The notes: generated by a model from the sequence alone, not told the origin. 6,065 nt of DNA from Acidovorax delafieldii (GCA_002327945.1 DCVY01000016.1:1-6065), one strand, 5' to 3'; positions 1 through 5,705 are shown, numbered from the stretch's first letter. Made by a program: numbers and translations.

Positions 1-59
1 CAGAGGCAATTGCCGTGAAAACCGGCAAAAAAGCTGAAAATTCGACCAGAAGTGCCTGT

Positions 60-79
60 ATTTTGGGCAAATTCAAAAT
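60..79. promoter_or_regulatory. Inverted repeat with TTTTG/CAAAA half-sites
   Basis: ATTTTG (60-65) and CAAAAT (74-79) form a six-base inverted repeat with an eight-base centre. It lies six bases from a second palindrome with the same half-site. The arrangement resembles a pair of operator sites, but no regulator is encoded in the window, so the role is inferred. Confidence 0.25.
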
Positions 80-84
80 CGAAC

Positions 85-98
85 TGTTTTGCAAAACA
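85..98. promoter_or_regulatory. Perfect 14-base palindrome, candidate operator
   Basis: TGTTTTGCAAAACA is identical to its own reverse complement and sits about 120 bases before the UPF0149 start codon, in the AT-rich part of the leader. A perfect 14-base palindrome is mildly unusual in a window of this size. It could be an operator for a dimeric regulator or chance in AT-rich DNA. No known regulator consensus is claimed. Confidence 0.3.
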
Positions 99-217
99 TC
101 AAGGCCGACAGGCTGCTAGGGTGACTTGTTCCCCCGGCGGGCGGCTACACTGACCGCCTTTGCCAGGGGCCGCGGGCAGCTTCCAAGCCCCGAGGTCCCG
201 CTGACTGGAGCCCCGCC

Positions 218-1048
218 ATGAACACCCCCCACCAAGAACCCTCGGACGCCGTTGCCGCTGCGGCCCTGAGCCCCGATGAACTGGAAGAGATCGACACGCT
301 GCTGGACGACCTGCGCACGCGGAGCGAAGAGATTCCGCAGTGGGAGTTCTGCGACGGTTTTCTCACGGCGCTGATCTGCAGCCGCCGCTCCATCCCGCCG
401 TCGGAATACCTGCCCGTGCTGCTGGGAGATGGCGTGGTGATCGATCTGGCCGAAGATGAGCCCCTGCCGCTGCTGCCGGCGTTTGCCGATGCGGCCCAGC
501 AGGCGCGGTTTCTTGCGCTGTGGATGCGCCGCTGGAACGAAGTCGAAGCACAGCTTGACGCCCCGGTCGAAACGCTGGACGACGACCGCACCTTCCAGCC
601 CGAGGCCATGGACATACGCGGCGCCATGGCCAGCCTGCCCGAAGAGCAGCGCGCCGAAATGGCCGACCAGGAAATCCCCTCGTTTGGACAGGTGTGGGCG
701 CTGGGCTTCATGTTCGCCGTGGAAAACTGGCCCGAGGACTGGGCCGCCCCGCGCGACAAGGAAGCCGCCAGGTGGCTTGACGATGCGCTCGACAGCATCG
801 TCGCCCTGACCGAGGACGACACCGGCAAGCCCGAGGTCTGCATGTTCAGCGAAGACGGCCCGCCCAGTACCAGCCAGGCCCGCGTGGAAACCCTTGGCGA
901 AGCCATCTGGGCCGTGTACGACCTGCGCCAGCTGTGGAAAAGCATGGGCCCGCGCATCGAAACCGTGCGCAAGCTGCCCGAACCCGGTCGCAACGAGCCC
1001 TGCTGGTGCGGCAGCGGCAAAAAATTCAAGAAGTGCCACGGCGCCTGA
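218..1048 (+). CDS. UPF0149 (YecA/YgfB-like) protein with C-terminal SEC-C zinc motif
   Basis: A 276-residue, probably cytoplasmic protein of the UPF0149 family, whose molecular role is not well established. The N-terminal ~240 residues form the UPF0149 domain, recognisable by the WEFCDGFLTALICS stretch (42-55) and by FGQVWALGFMFAVENWPEDW (156-175). It ends in a SEC-C motif: C262, C264, C273 and H274 with the spacing C-x-C-x8-C-H, as in the zinc-binding tail of SecA and E. coli YecA. In SecA this tail binds Zn and contacts SecB or the ribosome; any such role here is inference. It is somewhat longer than E. coli YecA, and acidic. The ATG at 218 has GGAG seven bases upstream. No signal peptide or membrane segment is visible. 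It stands alone, with a probable terminator directly after the stop codon. Confidence 0.88.
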   Translation: MNTPHQEPSDAVAAAALSPDELEEIDTLLDDLRTRSEEIPQWEFCDGFLTALICSRRSIPPSEYLPVLLGDGVVIDLAEDEPLPLLPAFADAAQQARFLALWMRRWNEVEAQLDAPVETLDDDRTFQPEAMDIRGAMASLPEEQRAEMADQEIPSFGQVWALGFMFAVENWPEDWAAPRDKEAARWLDDALDSIVALTEDDTGKPEVCMFSEDGPPSTSQARVETLGEAIWAVYDLRQLWKSMGPRIETVRKLPEPGRNEPCWCGSGKKFKKCHGA

Positions 1049-1050
1049 GC

Positions 1051-1081
1051 GGCGGCCACCAGCGTTGCTGCGCGCCTTTTT
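1051..1081 (+). terminator. Probable intrinsic terminator after the UPF0149 gene
   Basis: Two bases after the TGA, GGCG (1051-1054) can pair with CGCC (1073-1076). Inside it CAGC (1060-1063) pairs with GCTG (1067-1070), giving an interrupted GC-rich hairpin followed at once by TTTTT (1077-1081). Position and T-run fit a Rho-independent terminator, but the internal loop weakens the stem. Confidence 0.4.
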
Positions 1082-1182
1082 GCCCAGGAGGGCGCCTCCC
1101 GTGGCCCGGAAAAACCGGCGCCGCGGTGGCTGCTGACTTGGGCCGCGTGCAAATGTCAAACCTCACAAGATCGCTTTCTTTT

Positions 1183-1223
1183 GCTATTGAATAAATAGCT
1201 ATTGCCGTTTTTTCCTATTGAAT
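1183..1223. repeat. AT-rich direct/inverted repeat with AATAGCTATT palindrome
   Basis: GCTATT (1183-1188) pairs with AATAGC (1194-1199) across a five-base loop, and AATAGCTATT (1194-1203) is itself a perfect palindrome. GCTATTG occurs at 1183-1189 and 1198-1204, and CTATTGAAT at 1184-1192 and 1215-1223. This AT-rich island in GC-rich DNA resembles short dispersed intergenic repeats I associate with Comamonadaceae genomes. Only one copy is in the window, so dispersal cannot be shown here. The surrounding gap (1049-1250) holds no gene. Confidence 0.4.
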
Positions 1224-1224
1224 C

Positions 1225-1241
1225 CAAGGGGTTTTTCCTTG
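1225..1241 (+). promoter_or_regulatory. Small hairpin holding the only SD-like tract before sulP
   Basis: CAAGG (1225-1229) pairs with CCTTG (1237-1241) around a GGTTTTT loop. The AAGGGG tract (1226-1231) is the only Shine-Dalgarno-like sequence before the transporter, yet it lies 19 bases from the first ATG and is half inside this stem. It may influence translation, or may be irrelevant if the gene is read without a clear SD. Confidence 0.25.
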
Positions 1242-1250
1242 TCATCCTGA

Positions 1251-2729
1251 ATGCTCGCCATGTCTGCCTTTTCCATGCAACGCCTGCGCGCCGAATGGGC
1301 CCCCAGCATTCCGCGTGAATTGCTCGCCGGGGCGGTGGCCACTTTTGCGTTGATCCCGGAAGTGATCGCGTTTTCGTTCGTGGCGGGGGTGGACCCGGCC
1401 GTGGGGCTGTTTGCCTCGTTCGTGATCAGCATCGTGATCGCCTTTTTGGGCGGGCGTCCGGCCATGGTGTCCGCGGCTGCCGGCTCGGTGGCGCTGGTGG
1501 CGGCGCCGCTGATGGCCTCGCACGGGCTGGGCTACCTGCTGGCGGCAGGCCTGCTGGCGGGGCTGGTGCAAATCGTGTTGGGCCTGCTGCGCCTGGGGGT
1601 GCTGGTGCGCTTCGTGTCCAGCTCGGTGCGCATGGGCTTTGTCAACGCGCTGGCGGTGCTGATTTTTGCGGCCCAGTTGCCGCATCTGAGCGACGCCAAT
1701 CCGGCCACCTGGGCCCTGCTGGCGCTGGGCCTGGCGCTGATTTACGGCCTGCCGCTGCTGGGCAAAGCCTTCACGGTGATTCCGCCGCCGCTGGTCTGCG
1801 TGCTGGTGCTCACGGTGCTGGTGGCCAGCCTGGGCCTGCCGGTGGCCACCGTGGGCGATCTGGGCCAGCTGCCCGAGTCGCTGCCCATGTTCGCCCTGCC
1901 TGAGGTGCCCATCGCCTGGGAGACGCTGCGCATCATCGCGCTGCCAGCCATGGCGATTGCCATGGTGGGCCTGCTGGAGTCGGTGCTGACAGCGGCGGTG
2001 ATCGATGAGATGACCGACACCCCCAGCGACAAAAACCGCGAATGCACCGGCCTGGGTGTGGCCAACGTGGCGGCCAGCCTGTTTGGCGGTATTGCCGGCT
2101 GCGGAATGATCGGCCAGGCGGTCGGCAACGTGAAATACGGTGGGCGCGGGCGCCTGTCCACCCTGTTTGCCGGGGTGTTCCTGCTGGTGCTGATGGTGCT
2201 GCTCAAGCCCTGGGTCTCGCAGGTGCCGGTGATCGCCCTGGTGGCCATCATGGTGATGGTATCGGCCGAAACTTTTGACTGGAAATCCCTGCGCACCCTG
2301 GTGCGCCATCCCCGCCTGTCCAGCGCCGTCACGCTGGCCACCATGGCGGTGACGATCGCCACCCACAATCTGGCCGCCGGCGTGCTGGTGGGGGTGGTGC
2401 TCAGTGGCGTGTTCTTTGCGGTCAAAGTCTCGCACATGCTGGAAGTGCGCAGCGAGGATGATCCCGCCTCGGGTCTGCGCACCTGGCGGGTGCGGGGGCA
2501 GGTATTTTTTGCCTCGGCCGATGCGTTCATCGAGGCCTTCGACATTCTCTCGGCCGAGCAAAGGCCGGTGCGCATCGATGTGGCCCAGGCGCATTTCTGG
2601 GACGTCACCGCCGTCGCCGCGCTGGACAAGGTGGTGGAGCGCCTGCGCCACCACGGCTGCACCGTCGAGGTGGTGGGGCTCAATGCCGCCAGCGCGGTGT
2701 TGATCGACCGCCTGGGCACCTCGTCCTGA
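1251..2729 (+). CDS. SulP-family inorganic anion transporter with STAS domain
   Basis: A 492-residue inner-membrane protein of the SulP/SLC26 family, which takes up sulfate, bicarbonate, dicarboxylates or related anions; the substrate cannot be read from sequence. The first ~395 residues are mostly hydrophobic membrane segments, with family signatures ALIPEVIAFSFVAGVDPAVG (33-52), GFVNALAVLIFAAQ (129-142) and LLESVLTAAVIDEMT (241-255) followed by SDKNRE (259-264). A cytoplasmic STAS domain follows (~409-490), with GQVFFASADAF (416-426) and AHFWDVTAVAALDKV (447-461) typical of SulP STAS domains. It is compact compared with the 550-600 residues common in the family. An in-frame TGA directly precedes the ATG at 1251, so translation starts at 1251, 1260 or 1275; none has a well-placed SD. 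It is monocistronic, with a likely terminator after the stop codon. Confidence 0.92.
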   Translation: MLAMSAFSMQRLRAEWAPSIPRELLAGAVATFALIPEVIAFSFVAGVDPAVGLFASFVISIVIAFLGGRPAMVSAAAGSVALVAAPLMASHGLGYLLAAGLLAGLVQIVLGLLRLGVLVRFVSSSVRMGFVNALAVLIFAAQLPHLSDANPATWALLALGLALIYGLPLLGKAFTVIPPPLVCVLVLTVLVASLGLPVATVGDLGQLPESLPMFALPEVPIAWETLRIIALPAMAIAMVGLLESVLTAAVIDEMTDTPSDKNRECTGLGVANVAASLFGGIAGCGMIGQAVGNVKYGGRGRLSTLFAGVFLLVLMVLLKPWVSQVPVIALVAIMVMVSAETFDWKSLRTLVRHPRLSSAVTLATMAVTIATHNLAAGVLVGVVLSGVFFAVKVSHMLEVRSEDDPASGLRTWRVRGQVFFASADAFIEAFDILSAEQRPVRIDVAQAHFWDVTAVAALDKVVERLRHHGCTVEVVGLNAASAVLIDRLGTSS

Positions 2730-2746
2730 CCACTGCGCAGGATGTT

Positions 2747-2777
2747 GCATGCGCCGCAGGCGCGTGCGCCCGTTTTT
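2747..2777 (+). terminator. Intrinsic terminator of sulP
   Basis: GCATGCGCC (2747-2755) pairs with GGCGCGTGC (2759-2767) around a GCA loop: nine pairs including one T-G wobble. TTTTT follows at 2773-2777, five bases after the stem, slightly farther than ideal. It lies 17 bases after the sulP stop, in the gap before the convergent pncC. The opposite strand lacks a T-run at the right place, so it appears to serve sulP only. Confidence 0.5.
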
Positions 2778-2785
2778 GTCCCGGG

Positions 2786-3319
2786 TCAGGCCTGCAGTAG
2801 CTGCGCCAGCCGCTGCAGTGCGTGCCGCAGCGTTGCGGCGCGCACGGCGGCACGGTCGCCGGGGAATTGCTGGCGCTCGCTGGTGGTGTGCCCTTGCACC
2901 GACCAGCCAAACCAGACCGTGCCCACGGGCTTGTCGGCGCTGCCGCCCGTGGGGCCTGCCACGCCGGTCACAGCCACCGCTACCTGGGCGTGCGAGTGCG
3001 CCAAGGCGCCTTCGGCCATGGCGCGGGCCACGGGCTCGCTGACAGCGCCGTGCTGCGCGATGAGTGCGGCGGGCACGTCCAGCAGCTCGGTCTTGGCGGC
3101 GTTGGAATAGGTGACCAGGCCGCGCTCGAACCACTGGCTGGAGCCCGCCAGGTCAGTGCAGGCGGCAGCGATCATGCCGCCGGTGCAGCTTTCGGCGGTG
3201 GCCAGCATCCAGCCGCGCGCCAGCAGCCGGCCTGCAATGCAAGGCAAGACAGCCTCTGGCGATGGTGCTGTTGCATCCGGCGCCCGCAGCGCATGGGGTG
3301 ACAGCGGTGGCGTGCTCAC
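2786..3319 (-). CDS. pncC: Nicotinamide-nucleotide amidohydrolase PncC (CinA C-terminal family)
   Basis: A 177-residue cytoplasmic enzyme that deamidates nicotinamide mononucleotide to nicotinate mononucleotide and ammonia, recycling the NMN released by NAD-dependent DNA ligase. It is the stand-alone CinA C-terminal domain, matching E. coli PncC in length apart from an ~20-residue N-terminal extension. Visible signatures are TAESCTGG (41-48), WFERGLVTYSNAAK (63-76), GAVSEPVARAMAEGA (91-105) and TGVAGPTGGSADKPVGTVWF (118-137). The conserved Ser of ESCTGG and the Tyr and Lys of YSNAAK are the likely catalytic residues. I chose the GTG at 3319 over an in-frame GTG at 3334: it overlaps the pgpA stop as GTGA and has GGAGG eight bases upstream, whereas the longer form would place that GGAGG inside the gene. 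Translation is probably coupled to pgpA. Confidence 0.93.
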   Translation of the reverse strand: MSTPPLSPHALRAPDATAPSPEAVLPCIAGRLLARGWMLATAESCTGGMIAAACTDLAGSSQWFERGLVTYSNAAKTELLDVPAALIAQHGAVSEPVARAMAEGALAHSHAQVAVAVTGVAGPTGGSADKPVGTVWFGWSVQGHTTSERQQFPGDRAAVRAATLRHALQRLAQLLQA

Positions 3320-3894
3320 CTGAAGAACCTCCACACCGCAATCACCAGCAGCGTGCAGAACGCCGCCACAAAGTCGTCGAACAAAATGCCCCAGCCGCCG
3401 CGCCAGCCAAAGCCTTTGAACAGCTGGTCGGCCCAGCCCACGGGGCCGGGCTTGGCCGCATCAAAGAAGCGGAACAGGGCAAACGCCACGGCCTGGCCCC
3501 AGAGACCCATGGGCATGGCCAGCCACAGCACCAGCCAGAAGGCCACGACCTCGTCCCAGACGATGCTGCCGGGGTCGGACACGCCCATGTGCCGCGCCGT
3601 CACCGTGCAGGCCCACCAGCCCGCCAGCGTGCCCGCGCCGATCAGCAGGCCCAGCTGCTGCGCATCCAGCCAACGCTGCAGCACCAGAAAGGCCAGCCAG
3701 GCCCACAGCGTGCCCACGGTGCCCGGCGCCTTGGGGCTCAGACCCGCGCCAAAGCCCAGCGCAAGGCAGTGCGCCGGGTGCTGCAGCATGAAAGCGGCGG
3801 TGGGGCGGCGCGGCGGCGGTGTGCCGGGGGTGCGCGGTATGGCATCGGTCACATCGACCGTGTCGCGGGGGGGGGCAGATGGGGTGGGGATCAC
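3316..3894 (-). CDS. pgpA: Phosphatidylglycerophosphatase A (PgpA)
   Basis: A 192-residue inner-membrane phosphatase that removes phosphate from phosphatidylglycerol phosphate, the last step of phosphatidylglycerol synthesis. Family signatures are GFGAGLSPKAPGTVGTLWA (47-65), DPGSIVWDEVVAFW (107-120), FRFFDAAKPGPVGWAD (141-156) and GGWGILFDDFVAAFC (166-180). The conserved acidic residues of DE and DD are expected to bind Mg. Hydrophobic stretches at ~60-75, 81-98, 117-140 and 172-190 fit an integral membrane protein. The first ~35 residues, rich in Pro and Thr, lie outside the conserved domain. The GTG at 3894 has GGAG seven bases upstream (3902-3905). The next in-frame ATG, codon 36 at 3789, has no SD but starts just before the conserved domain. 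The N-terminal extension contains a nine-C run on the coding strand. Its end overlaps pncC by four bases. Confidence 0.92.
   Translation of the reverse strand: MIPTPSAPPRDTVDVTDAIPRTPGTPPPRRPTAAFMLQHPAHCLALGFGAGLSPKAPGTVGTLWAWLAFLVLQRWLDAQQLGLLIGAGTLAGWWACTVTARHMGVSDPGSIVWDEVVAFWLVLWLAMPMGLWGQAVAFALFRFFDAAKPGPVGWADQLFKGFGWRGGWGILFDDFVAAFCTLLVIAVWRFFR
3328..3332 (-). promoter_or_regulatory. Strong ribosome-binding site that fixes the pncC start
   Basis: On the minus strand GGAGG lies eight bases before the GTG at 3319, inside the last codons of pgpA. It is the strongest SD-like site seen in the window and supports the overlapping GTGA start over the upstream GTG at 3334. Confidence 0.75.
3867..3889 (+). 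other. G-quadruplex-type G-run at the 5' end of pgpA
   Basis: The plus strand has nine consecutive G (3867-3875), then CAGAT, GGGG (3881-3884), T and GGGG (3886-3889). This fits the pattern G4-N1-G4-N5-G4-N1-G4 for an intramolecular quadruplex. It lies on the template strand of pgpA, from codon 2 to codon 10, so the mRNA carries the C-rich complement. The nine-base homopolymer is also prone to slippage, or to sequencing error. Confidence 0.6.
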
Positions 3895-3991
3895 GCGGGA
3901 GCTCCGGGGCGTTGCATCAGGAAAGGGAAAGCCGCCAGGTGGCGGGCCGTGGCAGTGGCCCCGCTGCAGCAGTCAGAACATGTTGACGATC
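3895..3991 (-). other. Gap between the stress gene and pgpA
   Basis: 97 bases without a gene. Minus-strand CCGCC (3945-3941) and GGCGG (3936-3932) could form a five-pair hairpin around ACCT, followed by pyrimidine-rich CTTTCCCTTT. This is only a weak terminator candidate. Near the stress gene's stop, AACATGTT (3977-3984) is an eight-base palindrome flanked by GTCA and TGAC. I see no promoter I would defend. A GGAG at 3902-3905 serves pgpA. Confidence 0.4.
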
Positions 3992-4480
3992 TCAAGCGGG
4001 AGCAGCAGGCTGTGCGGCGGCGGCTGGCGCGCCTGTTTGCAAGCGCACCAGCAGCACCGGCACCGGGGCGGTGCGCGCAATCTGTTCGGCATCGCTGCCC
4101 ATGAGCACGCGCTCCAGGCCTCGCCGTCCCTGGGTGCCCAGCACGATCAGGCGGGCGCCCCATTGCCGGGCATCTTCGACCACGAGCGCTGCCACCTCGG
4201 CGTCCATGTTTTCCAGCAAACGGGTCTCGGCCTGAATGCCTTGCGCGGTGAGCTGCTCGCAGGCCTTGCGCAGCATGGTTTCGGCCCCCTTCATGGCTGC
4301 GGGGAGGAAGTCGCTTCGATAGACCTCCGGGCGCACGAAGCCTACTGCGTGTGACAGGGGGTCGATGATGTGCAGCAGCCGCACCTGCGCCCCCATTTTG
4401 AGCGCCAGGCCAGCAGCTTCTTTCAGGGCTTGTTCAGAGGTGGGGCTGCCGTCGAAAGGGACCAGAATTTTGTCGTACAT
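3992..4480 (-). CDS. Universal stress protein, UspA family, single domain
   Basis: A 162-residue cytoplasmic protein with one Usp domain, which in this family usually forms dimers and helps cells survive starvation, oxidative or respiratory stress. It opens with the typical strand MYDKILVPFDGS (1-12). It carries the full ATP-binding pattern G-x2-G-x9-G-S as G115, G118, G128 and S129, followed by TAPVPVLLVR (137-146), the usual last strand. This points to the ATP-binding subgroup (as in MJ0577) rather than the non-binding UspA subgroup. The last ~15 residues are a low-complexity Ala/Pro/Gln tail outside the domain. The ATG at 4480 has AGAGGT four bases upstream (4485-4490). It lies between thiL and pgpA, separated by 162 and 97 bases, so it may be expressed from its own promoter. 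Confidence 0.93.
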   Translation of the reverse strand: MYDKILVPFDGSPTSEQALKEAAGLALKMGAQVRLLHIIDPLSHAVGFVRPEVYRSDFLPAAMKGAETMLRKACEQLTAQGIQAETRLLENMDAEVAALVVEDARQWGARLIVLGTQGRRGLERVLMGSDAEQIARTAPVPVLLVRLQTGAPAAAAQPAAPA

Positions 4481-4503
4481 GGGGACCTCTTGGCGAAAGT
4501 GAA

Positions 4504-4509
4504 ATTATG
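4504..4509 (-). promoter_or_regulatory. Possible -10 element for the stress gene
   Basis: On the minus strand CATAAT matches the TATAAT consensus at five of six positions. It lies in a short AT-rich stretch about 24 bases before the ATG at 4480, which would give a short leader containing the AGAGGT ribosome-binding site. No good -35 is seen at 16-18 bases, so the site would depend on an activator or another sigma factor. Low confidence. Confidence 0.28.
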
Positions 4510-4564
4510 GACTTGGTTGCGTGGCACGCTGACCAGCGCGAGGGTGCGCAAGGGTGCAACGCAT

Positions 4565-4597
4565 TGTGGCCAGCCGCTGTGGCCACGCTGTGGCAAT
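4565..4597. repeat. Three near-tandem TGTGGC repeats and a hairpin after thiL
   Basis: TGTGGC starts at 4565, 4578 and 4590, spaced 13 and 12 bases; the first two copies continue as TGTGGCCA. GTGGCCA (4566-4572) can pair with TGGCCAC (4580-4586) around a seven-base loop. It lies in the thiL to stress-gene gap. No T-run follows on the minus strand, so a simple thiL terminator is not supported. Confidence 0.35.
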
Positions 4598-4642
4598 GGC
4601 CGCAACCGGGTTTGCAGGCCCTGCGCAGCCGTGTCCGCAACC

Positions 4643-5623
4643 TCAACGCGCGGCGAAGTGATCGAACGATGCGTAGTGCCTTGCCACGGGCTGGCCGTGC
4701 GCATCCACCAGCCGCAGGCCGGGCTCTGCCTTCACGCGGCCGATGCGCGTGACGGGCGTGGCGCTGGCCAGCGCCGCCGCGGCTACTGCAGCGCGCCGTG
4801 CCACGGGGGCGGTAAAGGCCAGCTCGTAATCATCACCCCCGGCCAGGGTGCATTGGTGAAGAAGTTCGGCGTCAATCCGCTGGTTTGCGCTGGTGAGTGG
4901 GCCGCTGGCAGCCATTAAATGGACAGTGAGCGCGGTGTCGATCAAGGCCCCGGCTCCCGAGGCGCGCAGGATGTGGCCCAGGTCGCCCAGCAGGCCGTCG
5001 CTCACGTCCAGGGCGCTGCTGGCCACGCCGCGCAGGGCCTGGCCCAGCGCCACGCGGGGTGTGGGCTGCTCCAGGCGCAGGCGCGCGGCGGCCAGCACCT
5101 CGGGCGGCAGGGCGACATGTCCCTGCAGCGCCTCCAGTGCCAGGCGCGCATCGCCCAGGGTGCCGCTCACATAGATGTCGTCACCGGGTCGCGCGCCGCT
5201 GCGCAGCAAGGCCTGGCCCGCGGGCACTTCGCCAAACACCGTGATGCAGATATTGAGCGGGCCCTGGGTGGTGTCGCCGCCCACCAGCTCGCAGCCATGC
5301 GCATCGGCCAGCGCCAGCAGCCCACGCGCGAAGGCTTCGAGCCAGGCTTCATCCACGCGGGGCAGCGCCAGTGCCAGCGTAAAGGCCAGCGGACTTGCGC
5401 CGCAGGCCGCCAGGTCCGACAGGTTCACGGCCAGCGCCTTGTGGCCCAGGCGCTCGGGCGATACGTCGGCAAAAAAATGGCGACCTTCCACCAGCATGTC
5501 GCTGGAGACGGCCAGCTGCATGCCTGGCGTGGGCGCCAGCAGCGCGCAGTCGTCGCCCACGCCCAGGGCAGCGCGGTGCACGGGCCGCGTGAAGTAGCGT
5601 GCGATCAGGTCAAATTCACCCAT
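4643..5623 (-). CDS. thiL: Thiamine-phosphate kinase ThiL
   Basis: A 326-residue cytoplasmic enzyme that phosphorylates thiamine monophosphate with ATP to thiamine diphosphate, the active cofactor. Length and motifs match E. coli ThiL (325 residues): GEFDLIARYF (2-11), GVGDDCALL (21-29), SSDMLVEGRHF (40-50), HKALAVNLSDLAACGA (61-76), GGDTTQGP (115-122), ALDVSDGLLGDLGHI (204-218) and AGGDDYEL (261-268). The Asp-rich motifs DD, SD and GGD are the metal and nucleotide ligands of the PurM/ThiL fold, and all are present. The reading frame stays open upstream to 5713, but homology begins at MGEF, so I start at the ATG at 5623. There is no recognisable SD before it; the upstream bases read CACATCTATCCCC. 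It is downstream of ybdK on the same strand after a 146-base gap. Confidence 0.95.
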   Translation of the reverse strand: MGEFDLIARYFTRPVHRAALGVGDDCALLAPTPGMQLAVSSDMLVEGRHFFADVSPERLGHKALAVNLSDLAACGASPLAFTLALALPRVDEAWLEAFARGLLALADAHGCELVGGDTTQGPLNICITVFGEVPAGQALLRSGARPGDDIYVSGTLGDARLALEALQGHVALPPEVLAAARLRLEQPTPRVALGQALRGVASSALDVSDGLLGDLGHILRASGAGALIDTALTVHLMAASGPLTSANQRIDAELLHQCTLAGGDDYELAFTAPVARRAAVAAAALASATPVTRIGRVKAEPGLRLVDAHGQPVARHYASFDHFAAR

Positions 5624-5680
5624 GGGGATAGATGTGTGATGTTGGTGGCTATGCCTGGAGTTCGTCAGCGAGGCTTGCAA

Positions 5681-5705
5681 CGGACACGGCCCAGGCCCGT
5701 GTCCG
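5681..5705 (-). promoter_or_regulatory. Nine-pair hairpin in the thiL leader
   Basis: CGGACACGG (5681-5689) and CCGTGTCCG (5697-5705) form a perfect nine-base stem with a seven-base loop, 58 bases before the thiL start. On the minus strand it is followed by TTGCAAG rather than a T-run, so it is not a standard terminator. It could protect an mRNA end after ybdK or act in the thiL leader; the role is unknown. Confidence 0.4.

Larger units (their letters stand above)
1..217. other. Non-coding leader upstream of the UPF0149 gene
   Basis: No gene can be supported here. The first ~110 bases are clearly richer in A and T than the rest of the window, which fits a regulatory region, possibly shared with a gene beyond the left edge. 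It holds a 10-base palindrome GGCAATTGCC (5-14) and two inverted repeats listed separately. A weak -10-like TACACT lies at 146-151 without a convincing -35, so I do not call a promoter. From ~120 onward the sequence is GC-rich leader ending in a GGAG ribosome-binding site at 207-210. Confidence 0.6.

Noticed and set aside
3..119. Open plus-strand frame from the left edge (38 codons plus stop) as the end of an upstream gene
   Set aside because: Composition is unlike the other genes and the translation shows nothing recognisable. A real gene end cannot be excluded, but it is not supported.
116..1159. Long minus-strand open frames (347 and 335 codons) opposite the UPF0149 gene
   Set aside because: They are antisense to a clearly homologous gene, have no recognisable domain, and are expected from GC-rich codon use.
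1242..3134. A 630-codon minus-strand frame opposite sulP and continuing into pncC in another frame
   Set aside because: Its translation is dominated by His, Gln, Arg and Gly without domains. The overlapped genes match known families over their full lengths.
3262..4354. Plus-strand frames of 280 and 333 codons opposite pgpA and the stress gene
   Set aside because: Low-complexity translations in the antisense frames of two confident genes; no ribosome-binding site or domain.
4628..5690. Ten-base inverted copies GCCGTGTCCG (4628-4637) and CGGACACGGC (5681-5690) flanking thiL
   Set aside because: Ten-base matches of this kind are expected by chance many times in 6 kb of GC-rich DNA, and there is no other sign of a mobile unit.
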